Shown: positions 1-6,303, counted from the stretch's first letter. The stretch: 6,303 nucleotides of DNA from Methanomicrobiales archaeon (GCA_012798365.1 JAAZNH010000195.1:1-6303); one strand, 5' to 3'. Notes: generated from the sequence alone by a model not told the origin. Made by a program: numbers and translations.

Positions 1-157
1 ATACGGCCCCGAAGGTGTTATATTCATAAGTGGCACCGGCAGGATCCTGGGGATTGTCGTTGTTAACGCCCACGGTTTCCCCAGCGGTAAGGCCGGTGAA
101 TCCCTCTTCTCCAGAAATATCCGTTCTCAGGGAAATGCCGGCCACCTCATACAATAA
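1..157. other. Possible gene fragment at left edge, strand undecided
   Basis: Two exactly antisense codon registers are open here and both read like protein. The plus-strand frame starting at base 2 gives a glycine- and valine-rich tail that ends at TAA 155-157, which would be the C-terminus of a gene entering from the left. The minus-strand frame is open from about 211 to the edge and gives an acidic, Gly/Thr/Asn-rich sequence like an archaeal surface protein. It has no ATG; only TTG (181, 154) and GTG (145) could start it, and a TGA closes the frame at 212-214. Purine-first, pyrimidine-last codon bias is similar in both directions, so I cannot choose. It could also be decayed or non-coding sequence. 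Confidence 0.25.
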
Positions 158-273
158 TTCCTTAGTACCTGTCCTAATCAAATGCTCTGGTCCGGCACAG
201 CAAAAGCCCGTTCATCGCCAGCTTTTGCGTCATCTCCGGGTTTTGTGTCACTGCCGTTATGCAGGTCCCGATA

Positions 274-301
274 CCGGCCGGGGCGGGGGCCGGGGGAATG
301 G
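274..301 (+). repeat. G-rich hairpin / possible G-quadruplex
   Basis: The plus strand carries G runs at 276-277, 280-283, 285-289, 292-296 and 300-301. Arms CCGGCC (274-279) and GGCCGG (288-293) are perfectly complementary around an 8-base loop. The element lies 50-80 bases upstream of the first operon gene. It could be a structured leader, a two-layer quadruplex, or simply GC-rich spacer; function is not shown. Confidence 0.35.
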
Positions 302-353
302 CAACGTCACAATCCTTATTGCATATCCCGCCCGATGTCGGTATGATTCTGAG

Positions 354-1604
354 ATGCTGTCCGCTATGCACTCCCCGCGTTACCTCGTCCTCCTGCTGGC
401 ACTGGCCCTTTTCACCATCACGGTGCCGGCCAGTGCGGAGAATCCCACGGTCATGGTGGCTGATTACTCTATCTCTCCTCCGGTCCTGCAGCCGGGAGAT
501 GTCGGCACGATCACTGCTATCATCAAAAACACCGCATCGTCGGCAGTCCAGATGGAGAACAAGGGACTCCAGTCCGGAGGCTCATTTGAGAATACCCGGA
601 GCACGGACATTGGTGTCAATATCGAGAGTGTCCAGCTCGATTCAAAGGAGGTCGAGGTCATCTCCGGCAATTACAAACGGATCGGCGCAATCGGGCCCGG
701 CCAGTCCATCCCCATCACCTTCCTGATCCGGGCCCCCGCCAAAGACGGGATTTATTTCCCGGAGATCTGGATTGATGTGACCGGCGGCCAGAGCGTCCGC
801 CAGCCGGTGCCGGTCAATGTCAACACCCAGATTGCGATCCTGAAAAAACCCGCCCTCACCATCCTGAAAACCGTACCGGATGGCGTGAGCCCGGGTGATG
901 AAATACCCGTGAGTGTTGTCATACGGAATGACGGCCTCTCACGGGCAGACCAGATTACGGTAACGGTAAACTCCTCGAGCTCGTCCATCTCCCCGAAAAC
1001 TCCCGGAACCTATCATATCAGCCAGCTCCAGAAAGGGGAGAATGCCACCCTCGACATGCTCTTTTCTTCCGACAAGAAAGCCCCTGTCGGCATCAACCGC
1101 GTGGTCCTGACCACCAGTTACGCCAATACCGATGGGACCATGAACACCCAGACGGAAATCCTCGCGATCCACATGAAAGGGCGGGCAAAGATCGGCATCG
1201 CTTCCCTCACCACGGACCCGGTGCAGGTCCGCACGGGAAAACCGGTCTCTCTCATCATACGGCTTGAGAACACCGGGACCGACAATGCCAATTCGGTCAA
1301 GGCCACGGTCGATCTCCCGTTCCCCGGCAGTAAGGATGCCTACGTGGGCAGGATCGAGCCGAAGAACGATGCGCCGGCCGTGTTTGCCCTGCAGGCCACC
1401 CGCCCGGGGACGTACACCTACAACCTGACCGTACAGTACGAGGACGATTTCGGAGTGCAGACCCGGCAGGAGTCGGTGCAGATGACGGTCTTTGACGGGG
1501 ACTCCGCCGGCCTGTACGCCGGTGTTGTTCTCCTCCTCGTGCTTGCTGCGGGAGCGGGGTACTGGTACTTCGTGATGCGCAAGAAGGGCAGCAGCGATGC
1601 TTGA
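354..1604 (+). CDS. Secreted, membrane-anchored COG1361-type surface protein with three CARDB/Ig-like repeats
   Basis: Numbered from ATG 354 (416 residues). A Sec signal peptide has an Arg followed by a Leu/Ala core and an ASA cleavage site near residue 28. Three beta-rich repeats follow, at about 30-160, 166-275 and 278-380. Each opens with a short strand, then the 'V.PGD/TGKP ... I.NTG/NDG' pattern of CARDB-like domains in archaeal COG1361 proteins. A single transmembrane helix (about 386-407) and a short Lys/Arg-rich tail end the protein, so the repeats should sit outside the membrane. Several N-x-S/T sites could be glycosylated. ATG 366 is an alternative start; neither has a clear ribosome site, and a weak AT-rich element (317-326) would place transcription near 350. 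The open frame continues up to base 30, but that stretch is unlike protein. The permease gene overlaps its last 8 bases, so it probably acts as the extracellular partner of that transporter. Confidence 0.85.
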   Translation: MLSAMHSPRYLVLLLALALFTITVPASAENPTVMVADYSISPPVLQPGDVGTITAIIKNTASSAVQMENKGLQSGGSFENTRSTDIGVNIESVQLDSKEVEVISGNYKRIGAIGPGQSIPITFLIRAPAKDGIYFPEIWIDVTGGQSVRQPVPVNVNTQIAILKKPALTILKTVPDGVSPGDEIPVSVVIRNDGLSRADQITVTVNSSSSSISPKTPGTYHISQLQKGENATLDMLFSSDKKAPVGINRVVLTTSYANTDGTMNTQTEILAIHMKGRAKIGIASLTTDPVQVRTGKPVSLIIRLENTGTDNANSVKATVDLPFPGSKDAYVGRIEPKNDAPAVFALQATRPGTYTYNLTVQYEDDFGVQTRQESVQMTVFDGDSAGLYAGVVLLLVLAAGAGYWYFVMRKKGSSDA

Positions 1605-2799
1605 TGAAGAGCAGGTTGCCCTGTTCCTTGCATCCCGGATCATAGCCCGGGGGAACAAGGGCACGCTCCTTTTGACCGTCATGATCATCGCGATGGTCTT
1701 TGTCAACCTTATCTTCCTGCCCTCCATCATTGCGGGTGTTGTGGTCCTCTTCAACCAGCAGACCATCGATTACAGTTATGCAAACCTCGTTGTCGAGCCC
1801 CGGGAAGGATCGCTTTACATCAGTAATCCCACCTCGCTTGTGGAAAAGATCAACCGTATCCCGGGAGTTGTCGCATCCACACCGCGGTATAGTGGCGGGG
1901 CAACAATTGAGCACAAGGGAAAGTCCACCACGCCGCTCGTCATCGCAATCGACCCGGACCGGGAGCCCGAAGTCATGAAGGTGCACACCGGTATCATCAG
2001 CGGGGATTACCTCAGTGACAGTGATACCGGCCAGATCCTTCTGGGTACTACTCTTGCCGGGGACCGGGAGCAGAAGGTTGAACGGACACCCACGCTTGGT
2101 GGTGTTGAGGTGGGAAAGACGGTCGAGGTGACCTTCCGCAATGGCGTGACAAAGCAGTTCCGGGTCAAGGGCATCTTAAAGACCGGGACCTCGCTTATTG
2201 ACAACAACGCCTACATCAACCGGCACGATCTTGTTGGGGTGCTGGGAGAGGAGGATCCGGCCAACCAGGTCCTGGTCAAAACTACCACGACCGGCAACGA
2301 GAATGCCATGCGCCTCCTCCTGATGCAGTACGGCGTGCAGGAGCAGATCTGGACCTGGCAGGACAAGTCTGCGGACTTCTTGAAATCAATCGTCGGTTCG
2401 TTTGACATCATCAACCTGATCAGTACCGCGGTGAGCCTGGTCATTGCGGTTGTGGTGATCTTCATTGTCATCTTCATCAGTATCGTGTACCGCCGCCGGC
2501 AGATCGGGATCCTCCAGGCAATCGGGATAGACCGGCGCATCATCATCAAGTCGTATATCTTCCAGGCCCTCTTCATCTGCTCCTGCGGGACCATCTGCGG
2601 ATGTCTCCTGTTGCTTGCCGTCATCCAGTACCTTGCTGCATTTCCCCTGGTCTTTCCCGGGGGGCCGGTGGCCCCGGTCCTCGAGAGCGGGCTTGTGCTC
2701 CGCTCCATCATCAGCCTCTTTGTCGTAGCACTGATTGCAGGATTTGTCCCGTCATGGCTGACCACCCGCGAGGAGATCCTGGCGGCGATCCGGGGGTAA
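1597..2799 (+). CDS. ABC transporter permease, FtsX/MacB type
   Basis: This 400-residue protein has the four-helix FtsX layout. After a short cytoplasmic amphipathic start comes TM1 (about 23-47). A roughly 215-residue extracytoplasmic region matches the MacB 'PCD' domain position. TM2 (272-297), TM3 (318-346) and TM4 (367-388) follow. The cytoplasmic loop after TM2 carries the family hallmark RRRQIGILQAIG (299-310), close to the usual E-I-G-I-L-R-A-I-G, and the end (PSW...EEILAAIRG) matches the conserved C-terminal signature. In this family the permease converts ATP hydrolysis into movement of the external domain, to export or extract lipoproteins or peptides or to control envelope enzymes, and does not form a classical import pore. 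ATG 1597 overlaps the previous gene by 8 bases, pointing to translational coupling. Substrate unknown. Confidence 0.92.
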   Translation: MLDEEQVALFLASRIIARGNKGTLLLTVMIIAMVFVNLIFLPSIIAGVVVLFNQQTIDYSYANLVVEPREGSLYISNPTSLVEKINRIPGVVASTPRYSGGATIEHKGKSTTPLVIAIDPDREPEVMKVHTGIISGDYLSDSDTGQILLGTTLAGDREQKVERTPTLGGVEVGKTVEVTFRNGVTKQFRVKGILKTGTSLIDNNAYINRHDLVGVLGEEDPANQVLVKTTTTGNENAMRLLLMQYGVQEQIWTWQDKSADFLKSIVGSFDIINLISTAVSLVIAVVVIFIVIFISIVYRRRQIGILQAIGIDRRIIIKSYIFQALFICSCGTICGCLLLLAVIQYLAAFPLVFPGGPVAPVLESGLVLRSIISLFVVALIAGFVPSWLTTREEILAAIRG

Positions 2800-2800
2800 C

Positions 2801-3499
2801 ATGATCCACGCACACGGCCTGTCAAAGATTTACGGAAGGGGAAATGTTGAGGTGCGGGCACTGGACGGGATCGACCTTGAGATCCAGCGGGGGGAGTTCG
2901 TGGGCGTTATGGGTGCAAGCGGGAGCGGCAAATCCACGCTCCTGCACCTGATCGGGCTCCTCGACCGTCCTTCGTCCGGCACCCTCATCATCGCCGACAC
3001 GGATGTGACGCGGCTTTCCGAGCAGGAGCGGACGATCTTCCGCCTGAACCGGCTCGGGTACGTTTTCCAGGACTATGCCCTGGTGCCGGAACTGACTGCC
3101 GAGGAGAACATCTTCCTTCCGTCGCGGGTGCGGGGGATGACCGCAACAGAGTGCACCCGCACCTGCCGGGACATTCTCGGGCTCGTCGGGCTCCGGGACC
3201 GGGTGAGCTTCCTGCCCGGGGAGCTCTCCGGGGGTGAGCAGCAGCGGGTTGCCATCGCCCGGGCACTGGTGAATAATCCCGCTCTCCTCCTTGCGGATGA
3301 ACCGTGTGCCAACCTGGATTCGCGGAACTCGGTGCTGATCCTGGACCTTATCCGGAAGCTGAACCGGGACCTCCGCCAGACCGTGGTGATGGTCTCCCAC
3401 GAGGACTGGCACCGGAAGTACTTTGACCGGGTCCTTTACCTGCAGGACGGGAAGATCGTGGAGGACCCGGGCGCGAAATCCATGCCGGCAACGCCCTGA
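2801..3499 (+). CDS. ABC transporter ATP-binding protein, MacB/LolD type
   Basis: This 232-residue cytoplasmic ATPase has every expected motif: Walker A GASGSGKST (38-46), Q-loop Gln90 in YVFQDYAL, signature LSGGEQQR (142-149), Walker B ending in Asp166-Glu167, D-loop NLDS (171-174) and H-loop His200. Length and motif wording fit the LolD/MacB/FtsE-like group that pairs with FtsX-type permeases. Small departures are Cys-Ala before NLD, where Gly/Thr-Gly is usual, and S-H-E-D-W after the switch His, where many relatives have H-D. Its ATG is one base after the permease stop, and a G run (2791-2796) could act as a close, weak ribosome site; reinitiation is likely. It should energise the preceding permease. 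Confidence 0.95.
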   Translation: MIHAHGLSKIYGRGNVEVRALDGIDLEIQRGEFVGVMGASGSGKSTLLHLIGLLDRPSSGTLIIADTDVTRLSEQERTIFRLNRLGYVFQDYALVPELTAEENIFLPSRVRGMTATECTRTCRDILGLVGLRDRVSFLPGELSGGEQQRVAIARALVNNPALLLADEPCANLDSRNSVLILDLIRKLNRDLRQTVVMVSHEDWHRKYFDRVLYLQDGKIVEDPGAKSMPATP

Positions 3500-3536
3500 T
3501 CCTCTACCGGCACCGGCGTTTGCGGATCTTCAGGGG

Positions 3537-3542
3537 AAAAAA
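3537..3542 (-). terminator. Oligo-T run, putative terminator of the minus-strand gene
   Basis: Six A on the plus strand give six U in a minus-strand transcript, about 155 bases past the deoxyribosyltransferase stop. Archaeal RNA polymerase ends transcripts at T runs without needing a hairpin. No strong stem precedes it. Confidence 0.35.
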
Positions 3543-3606
3543 CAGAACACCACTGGTGAGAGGGGAAACGACAGGGGCGCAGGTCCTGCTCCCGCATACG
3601 CCAGGA

Positions 3607-3612
3607 TTTTTT
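3607..3612 (+). terminator. Oligo-T run, putative terminator of the ABC operon
   Basis: Six T followed by ATCTCT lie 108 bases past the ATPase stop, the first good T run downstream of the operon. This fits archaeal T-run termination. There is no strong hairpin before it. The run lies beyond the opposing T run, so the two transcripts would overlap at their 3' ends. Confidence 0.45.
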
Positions 3613-3696
3613 ATCTCTGTCCAGGAATTTGCGGCTCGCGCAGGAGCCGGGCGACGGATTGCGGGAGCACCGCCAGAAAAGACGGGGGCTCTCCGT

Positions 3697-4137
3697 TTAC
3701 AGGAACCGGTCCAGTTCCGCAATGGAGCGGGCAATCCGGCCTTCAAGCGGCCCGAGGAGAAGCGGGTTGTCGAGGCCCGCCATCAGCGTCCGGCAGTCGG
3801 TCTTGAGACCGATGCAGCGCTTTTCTTTTGCAAACGCGATGCCAAGCTCCACGCAGGCCCCCTCGTCCGGAACACGGCCGTCGAAGTTGAAGAGGAAGAG
3901 ATCGCAGTCCGCGATGGTCTTGACGTCCAAAATAAAGATCCGCTCCAGCGCTTCCTGCTCCGTCATGCCCCGGGAAAGCAGGTCTGCCAGCAGAAGCCCG
4001 TCGCGCTGGGGGAGGAACGTTTCATATCCCCGCTCTTCAAAAAAGGCGCTCACCTGTTCGTTGAACGCCCGTTCCGCCCATGTGAAGAGGGGGCCGGAGA
4101 TGTACACCCGTAGTTTCTTCTCAGCTGCCGGTTTCAT
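3697..4137 (-). CDS. Nucleoside 2-deoxyribosyltransferase family protein
   Basis: This 146-residue protein belongs to the family that cleaves or transfers the N-glycosidic bond of (deoxy)nucleosides or their phosphates. Visible hallmarks are an N-terminal strand with YISGPLF (12-18), acidic Asp77/Asp79 in the middle strand, and the active-site segment DGRVPDEGACVELG (86-99). There Asp91 and Glu97 match the catalytic Asp and nucleophilic Glu of bacterial enzymes. A later Asn-Pro (124-125) fits the Asn donated from the partner subunit. Length is normal for the family (about 140-170) and there is no signal peptide, so it is a cytosolic, probably oligomeric enzyme. Whether it swaps bases or hydrolyses nucleotides, as DNPH1/RCL- and MilB-like members do, cannot be told from sequence. 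ATG 4137 directly precedes the first strand. The ribosome site is weak, so it may be leaderless. Confidence 0.88.
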   Translation of the reverse strand: MKPAAEKKLRVYISGPLFTWAERAFNEQVSAFFEERGYETFLPQRDGLLLADLLSRGMTEQEALERIFILDVKTIADCDLFLFNFDGRVPDEGACVELGIAFAKEKRCIGLKTDCRTLMAGLDNPLLLGPLEGRIARSIAELDRFL

Positions 4138-4140
4138 TGT

Positions 4141-4179
4141 GACAGAAAATTTCCCCGCAGGGTAAAGAGGTTTTCTGTC
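4141..4179. promoter_or_regulatory. Perfect 9+9 palindrome at the deoxyribosyltransferase promoter
   Basis: GACAGAAAA (4141-4149) and TTTTCTGTC (4171-4179) are exact reverse complements around a 21-base spacer. The inner arm begins 3 bases upstream of the ATG at 4137. On the minus strand the spacer contains CTCTTTACC, about 24-32 bases before the ATG, where the TATA element of a leaderless archaeal gene would lie. A repressor operator bracketing the promoter, or a leader stem-loop, are both possible; the choice is inference. Confidence 0.45.
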
Positions 4180-4180
4180 C

Positions 4181-4279
4181 GGCGGGGGGTTCCGCCAGGC
4201 AACTATCCCGGCAGGCAGGATATCCGGGACCGGTTCCCGTCGTCATTTCGTCTTCTCAGTGCCCGCATCTCTTTCGGGC
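4181..4279. repeat. Cluster of three short inverted repeats
   Basis: Perfect short arms are GGCGG/CCGCC (4181-4185, 4192-4196), TCCCGG/CCGGGA (4206-4211, 4224-4229) and GCCCG/CGGGC (4261-4265, 4275-4279). Stems this short arise by chance in GC-rich DNA, but with the two 9-bp repeats on either side they make the gap unusually foldable. No coding frame is supported here. Confidence 0.35.
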
Positions 4280-4309
4280 TGGACCACGTACAGGCACAGC
4301 CCGCAGATC

Positions 4310-4333
4310 CCGGCATCGTCCCTGCGATGCCGG
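4310..4333 (-). terminator. Strong hairpin just after the alkylsulfatase stop
   Basis: CCGGCATCG (4310-4318) and CGATGCCGG (4325-4333) form a perfect 9-bp, GC-rich stem with a 6-base loop. It starts 9 bases past the alkylsulfatase stop. No T run follows on the minus strand, so it is not a classical intrinsic terminator. It may mark or protect the transcript 3' end, or limit read-through toward the deoxyribosyltransferase gene. Confidence 0.45.
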
Positions 4334-4342
4334 ATCGCCTTC

Positions 4343-6303
4343 TTACGGAACAGTGATCGCGAAATTGGGATCAAAGGTGTCCAGCATGGCGGTAAAGGAG
4401 GCAAACAGCGCCGGATCGCCTCCGGTCACCACAACATCCCGGGGGGCTACGGCGGGGTTCAGCGCCAGCGTTTCAAGCGTGCGGCGGGGCATCTCAACTG
4501 ACACAGCCGCATCAGGCGAGGTCGCGTTCAGCCGGTACGTGATAACGCTGTTCTTAACGTGCAGGAGAGCCGTCTCGCCGGTGTCCTGGAGCCGCAGGTT
4601 TATGGCATAATCCTTGCCGTCCGCTTTTGTTGCATTGAGCCGGACAGAGAGGTAGTCAAGGAGCTGGCGCGTGGACATGGCAGACATGACATCGGATGAG
4701 ATCATGTTCCGGCCCTGCGCTCGCAGGGTTCCCCGGAGTTCCGATGCTGCGGTCAGGTACGCGTTCCGGGCAGCACCGGATTCCTCCTGGTACCCGAGTT
4801 GTTCGAGCGCGTCCGCCTCGATCTGGCGGGCCTCCATGTTCGCAGGATCAGCAAAGACAAGGTAACTGGCAATCGAAGCTACCAGCTCGTACTTCCCCTG
4901 CGCATAATCGCTCCGGAGACGCGGCATCACGGCATCCGCACCGCCCATGTACGAGGTCATCTCCTTTGCATATTCCACGGGAGTCAGCCGTTTCAGGTTG
5001 ACCGGGTTCCCGTCATAGAACCCGAGATACCGCTGGTACGTGGCCTTCACCGCCATGGGTACCGTACCATAGAACCCGTGGGTATACCAGTACTGGTCCA
5101 GCGATGCAGGGAGTTTTACCATGGCTGCAATCTCATCCATGGTGTAGCCCTTGTTGGCGAGGTTGAGGGTCTGGTCGTGAATATACTTGTACATATCCCG
5201 CTCATTCTCCAGGATTTCGATGACTTTTGCGTTCCCGAACCGGGGCCAGTTGTGCGCCGAGATCATGATCTCCGCCTCATCCCCGTACAGCCTCCGGGTC
5301 TCATCCAGGCTCTCGGACCATGCAAGGGGATCGCGGACAGGGGCGCCCCGGGGCGTGAGGATATTATGGAGCGATGCAGCACAGTTTTCCGCAACGAACA
5401 GGACCCGGTACTGCGGGAACCAGATGTTGAGCTCGACCGGTGCTTCGGTGTTCTCAGTTTTCTGGAACACCATACGGACCCCATCTATCGTGATTTCCTG
5501 CCCGGTGTGCGTGACCTCCATGGTGGGCGGGATGAGCGATGCCGTGCCGGTGGAGATGGTCTTGCCGATGCCGTTATCGACCAGCCCCTTCTCGTCCCGG
5601 GGGAGGAGGAGGCCGAACTGGTATATGGCCCGGCGCTGCATTGCGTTGCCGGCGTACACGTTCTCGCTGACCGCGTTGTCCATGAAATGTCCGGGCGCGA
5701 TGATTGCGACATCTCCGGCTTCGACTGCACTGCTGGTCGTGACACCCTTCACCCCCTGGTAATGGTCGGAATGGGGATGGGAATAGATCACCGCTTTCAC
5801 GGGCCGGTACCCGAGCGTCGTGTTCACCAGGTTCATGGCCGCCCGGGCGGTCTCTACGGTATTGAGCGGGTCGATGACGATCCAGCCGGTGTCACCGCGG
5901 ATGAAGGTGATGGAGGAGATGTCAAATCCCCGTACCTGGTAGATTCCCGGCCGGACTTCGAAGAGGCCGTGGATGTTGTTCAGCTGCGCCTGCCGGTACA
6001 GGAGCGGGTTGATGGTATCCGGGCGGGGACCAGTCTCACAGGTTGTGAACGCTGCAGCATTCCACGCGGTGACGTTCGGGATATTGGCCGGGATGATGAG
6101 CGGGTCGTAAGTCGCAAGCAGCCCCTGCCGTGCGAAGTCGAAATCCTCATCAGGGTTGTTCCACGCGGGAGTGTTGTTCGCGAGATTGTTGGCAGCGATC
6201 GTGAAGGCTGTGGGATTGTTCCGGAGGTCGGCTGCGGCGGCCGGGCCGGCAATGATACAAGTGCAGAGCGCTGCTGCAAGCAGCAGGGCACAGAGGAGGG
6301 ATC
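4343..6303 (-). CDS. Exported alkylsulfatase, SdsA/BDS1-like metallo-beta-lactamase family (start outside window)
   Basis: The frame is open from the TAA at 4343-4345 to the right edge (652 residues visible). ATG 5836 is internal: the sequence before it matches the family (LYRQAQLNNIHGLFEV, YQVRGFD, FIRGDTGWIVIDPL). The visible N-terminus is a Leu/Ala-rich signal-peptide core ending in AAAAD, so only a few residues are missing and the enzyme is exported. Zinc ligands are SHPHSDH (His175, His177, Asp179, His180), Glu286, Glu305 in AEN and His350 in SAHNWP. Their spacings (111, 130 and 175 from the first His) equal those I recall for Pseudomonas SdsA1. The typical HN..T.RGA..RD segment follows Glu305. 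A dimerisation domain (about 360-500) and an SCP2-like C-terminal domain (533-652) complete the architecture. Expected reaction: hydrolysis of primary alkyl sulfate esters to alcohol and sulfate. Confidence 0.93.
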   Translation of the reverse strand, partial: SLLCALLLAAALCTCIIAGPAAAADLRNNPTAFTIAANNLANNTPAWNNPDEDFDFARQGLLATYDPLIIPANIPNVTAWNAAAFTTCETGPRPDTINPLLYRQAQLNNIHGLFEVRPGIYQVRGFDISSITFIRGDTGWIVIDPLNTVETARAAMNLVNTTLGYRPVKAVIYSHPHSDHYQGVKGVTTSSAVEAGDVAIIAPGHFMDNAVSENVYAGNAMQRRAIYQFGLLLPRDEKGLVDNGIGKTISTGTASLIPPTMEVTHTGQEITIDGVRMVFQKTENTEAPVELNIWFPQYRVLFVAENCAASLHNILTPRGAPVRDPLAWSESLDETRRLYGDEAEIMISAHNWPRFGNAKVIEILENERDMYKYIHDQTLNLANKGYTMDEIAAMVKLPASLDQYWYTHGFYGTVPMAVKATYQRYLGFYDGNPVNLKRLTPVEYAKEMTSYMGGADAVMPRLRSDYAQGKYELVASIASYLVFADPANMEARQIEADALEQLGYQEESGAARNAYLTAASELRGTLRAQGRNMISSDVMSAMSTRQLLDYLSVRLNATKADGKDYAINLRLQDTGETALLHVKNSVITYRLNATSPDAAVSVEMPRRTLETLALNPAVAPRDVVVTGGDPALFASFTAMLDTFDPNFAITVP

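Larger units (their letters stand above)
3500..3696. other. Convergent intergenic region
   Basis: No gene is supported here. It separates the plus-strand ABC operon from the minus-strand deoxyribosyltransferase gene. It holds one oligo-T run per strand, annotated separately, a short CCGGCACCGG inverted repeat (3507-3516), and a CCAGGA direct repeat (3601-3606 and 3621-3626). Confidence 0.7.

Noticed and set aside
317..326. TATA box for the ABC operon (TTATTGCATA)
   Set aside because: The position would suit a start near 350, but the match to the archaeal TATA consensus is poor and no BRE is clear, so it is not listed as a feature.
30..353. N-terminal extension of the surface-protein frame up to base 30
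   Set aside because: The translated stretch is rich in Arg, Pro and Cys with no recognisable pattern, and it would bury the clear signal peptide that begins at 354/366.
939..1986. Long minus-strand open frames antisense to the surface protein and permease
   Set aside because: They are His/Arg-rich shadows caused by high GC content, and the plus-strand genes have clear domain evidence.
2211..3412. Minus-strand frames antisense to the permease and ATPase
   Set aside because: No protein-like features; the opposite strand carries a full set of ABC motifs.
3601..3626. CCAGGA direct repeat as an insertion-element target duplication
   Set aside because: Six bases repeated 20 bases apart with no inserted element between them; chance is sufficient.
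3520..4165. Plus-strand frames over the deoxyribosyltransferase gene
   Set aside because: They read as antisense shadow; the minus strand has the family's active-site motif.
5187..5762. 191-residue plus-strand frame inside the alkylsulfatase
   Set aside because: Antisense shadow of a gene with intact zinc ligands.
1..6303. CRISPR array, tRNA, insertion sequence, toxin-antitoxin or defence genes
   Set aside because: No regularly spaced repeats, cloverleaf, transposase or defence motifs were seen on either strand.

Overview
The window looks like chromosomal DNA of a moderately GC-rich archaeon, most likely a methanogen of the Methanomicrobiales type. That is inferred from three things: a secreted, single-anchor surface protein of the COG1361 kind beside a split permease/ATPase ABC transporter, weak or absent Shine-Dalgarno sites, and oligo-T rather than hairpin-plus-T transcript ends. 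No rRNA or marker gene is present to prove it.

Layout. Positions 1-353 hold no convincing complete gene; a short protein-like reading frame leaves the left edge, its strand uncertain, and a G-rich hairpin lies at 274-301. From 354 to 3499 a tightly packed plus-strand operon encodes a secreted and membrane-anchored protein with three beta-sandwich-like repeats (354-1604), an FtsX/MacB-type permease (1597-2799) and its ATPase (2801-3499). The first two genes overlap by 8 bases and the last two are one base apart. The segment 3500-3696 is a convergent intergenic region with an oligo-T run for each direction.

On the minus strand, 3697-4137 encodes a small nucleoside 2-deoxyribosyltransferase-family protein. 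The 205-base gap 4138-4342 is crowded with inverted repeats. One is a perfect 9+9 palindrome directly upstream of that gene; another is a perfect 9-bp hairpin just after the stop of the next gene. From 4343 through the right edge the minus strand encodes an exported alkylsulfatase of the SdsA/BDS1 family (metallo-beta-lactamase fold). All its metal ligands are visible, and only the extreme start of its signal peptide is cut off.

How they work together. The three operon genes very probably form one membrane machine, with the surface protein acting outside the permease/ATPase core; its substrate cannot be read from the sequence. The deoxyribosyltransferase and the alkylsulfatase lie on the same strand but show no obvious shared pathway. 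I found no CRISPR array, tRNA, rRNA, insertion sequence or defence system. The points most worth a second look are the bacterial-type alkylsulfatase in an apparently archaeal setting, the palindrome at the deoxyribosyltransferase promoter, and the surface-protein/MacB-like operon.
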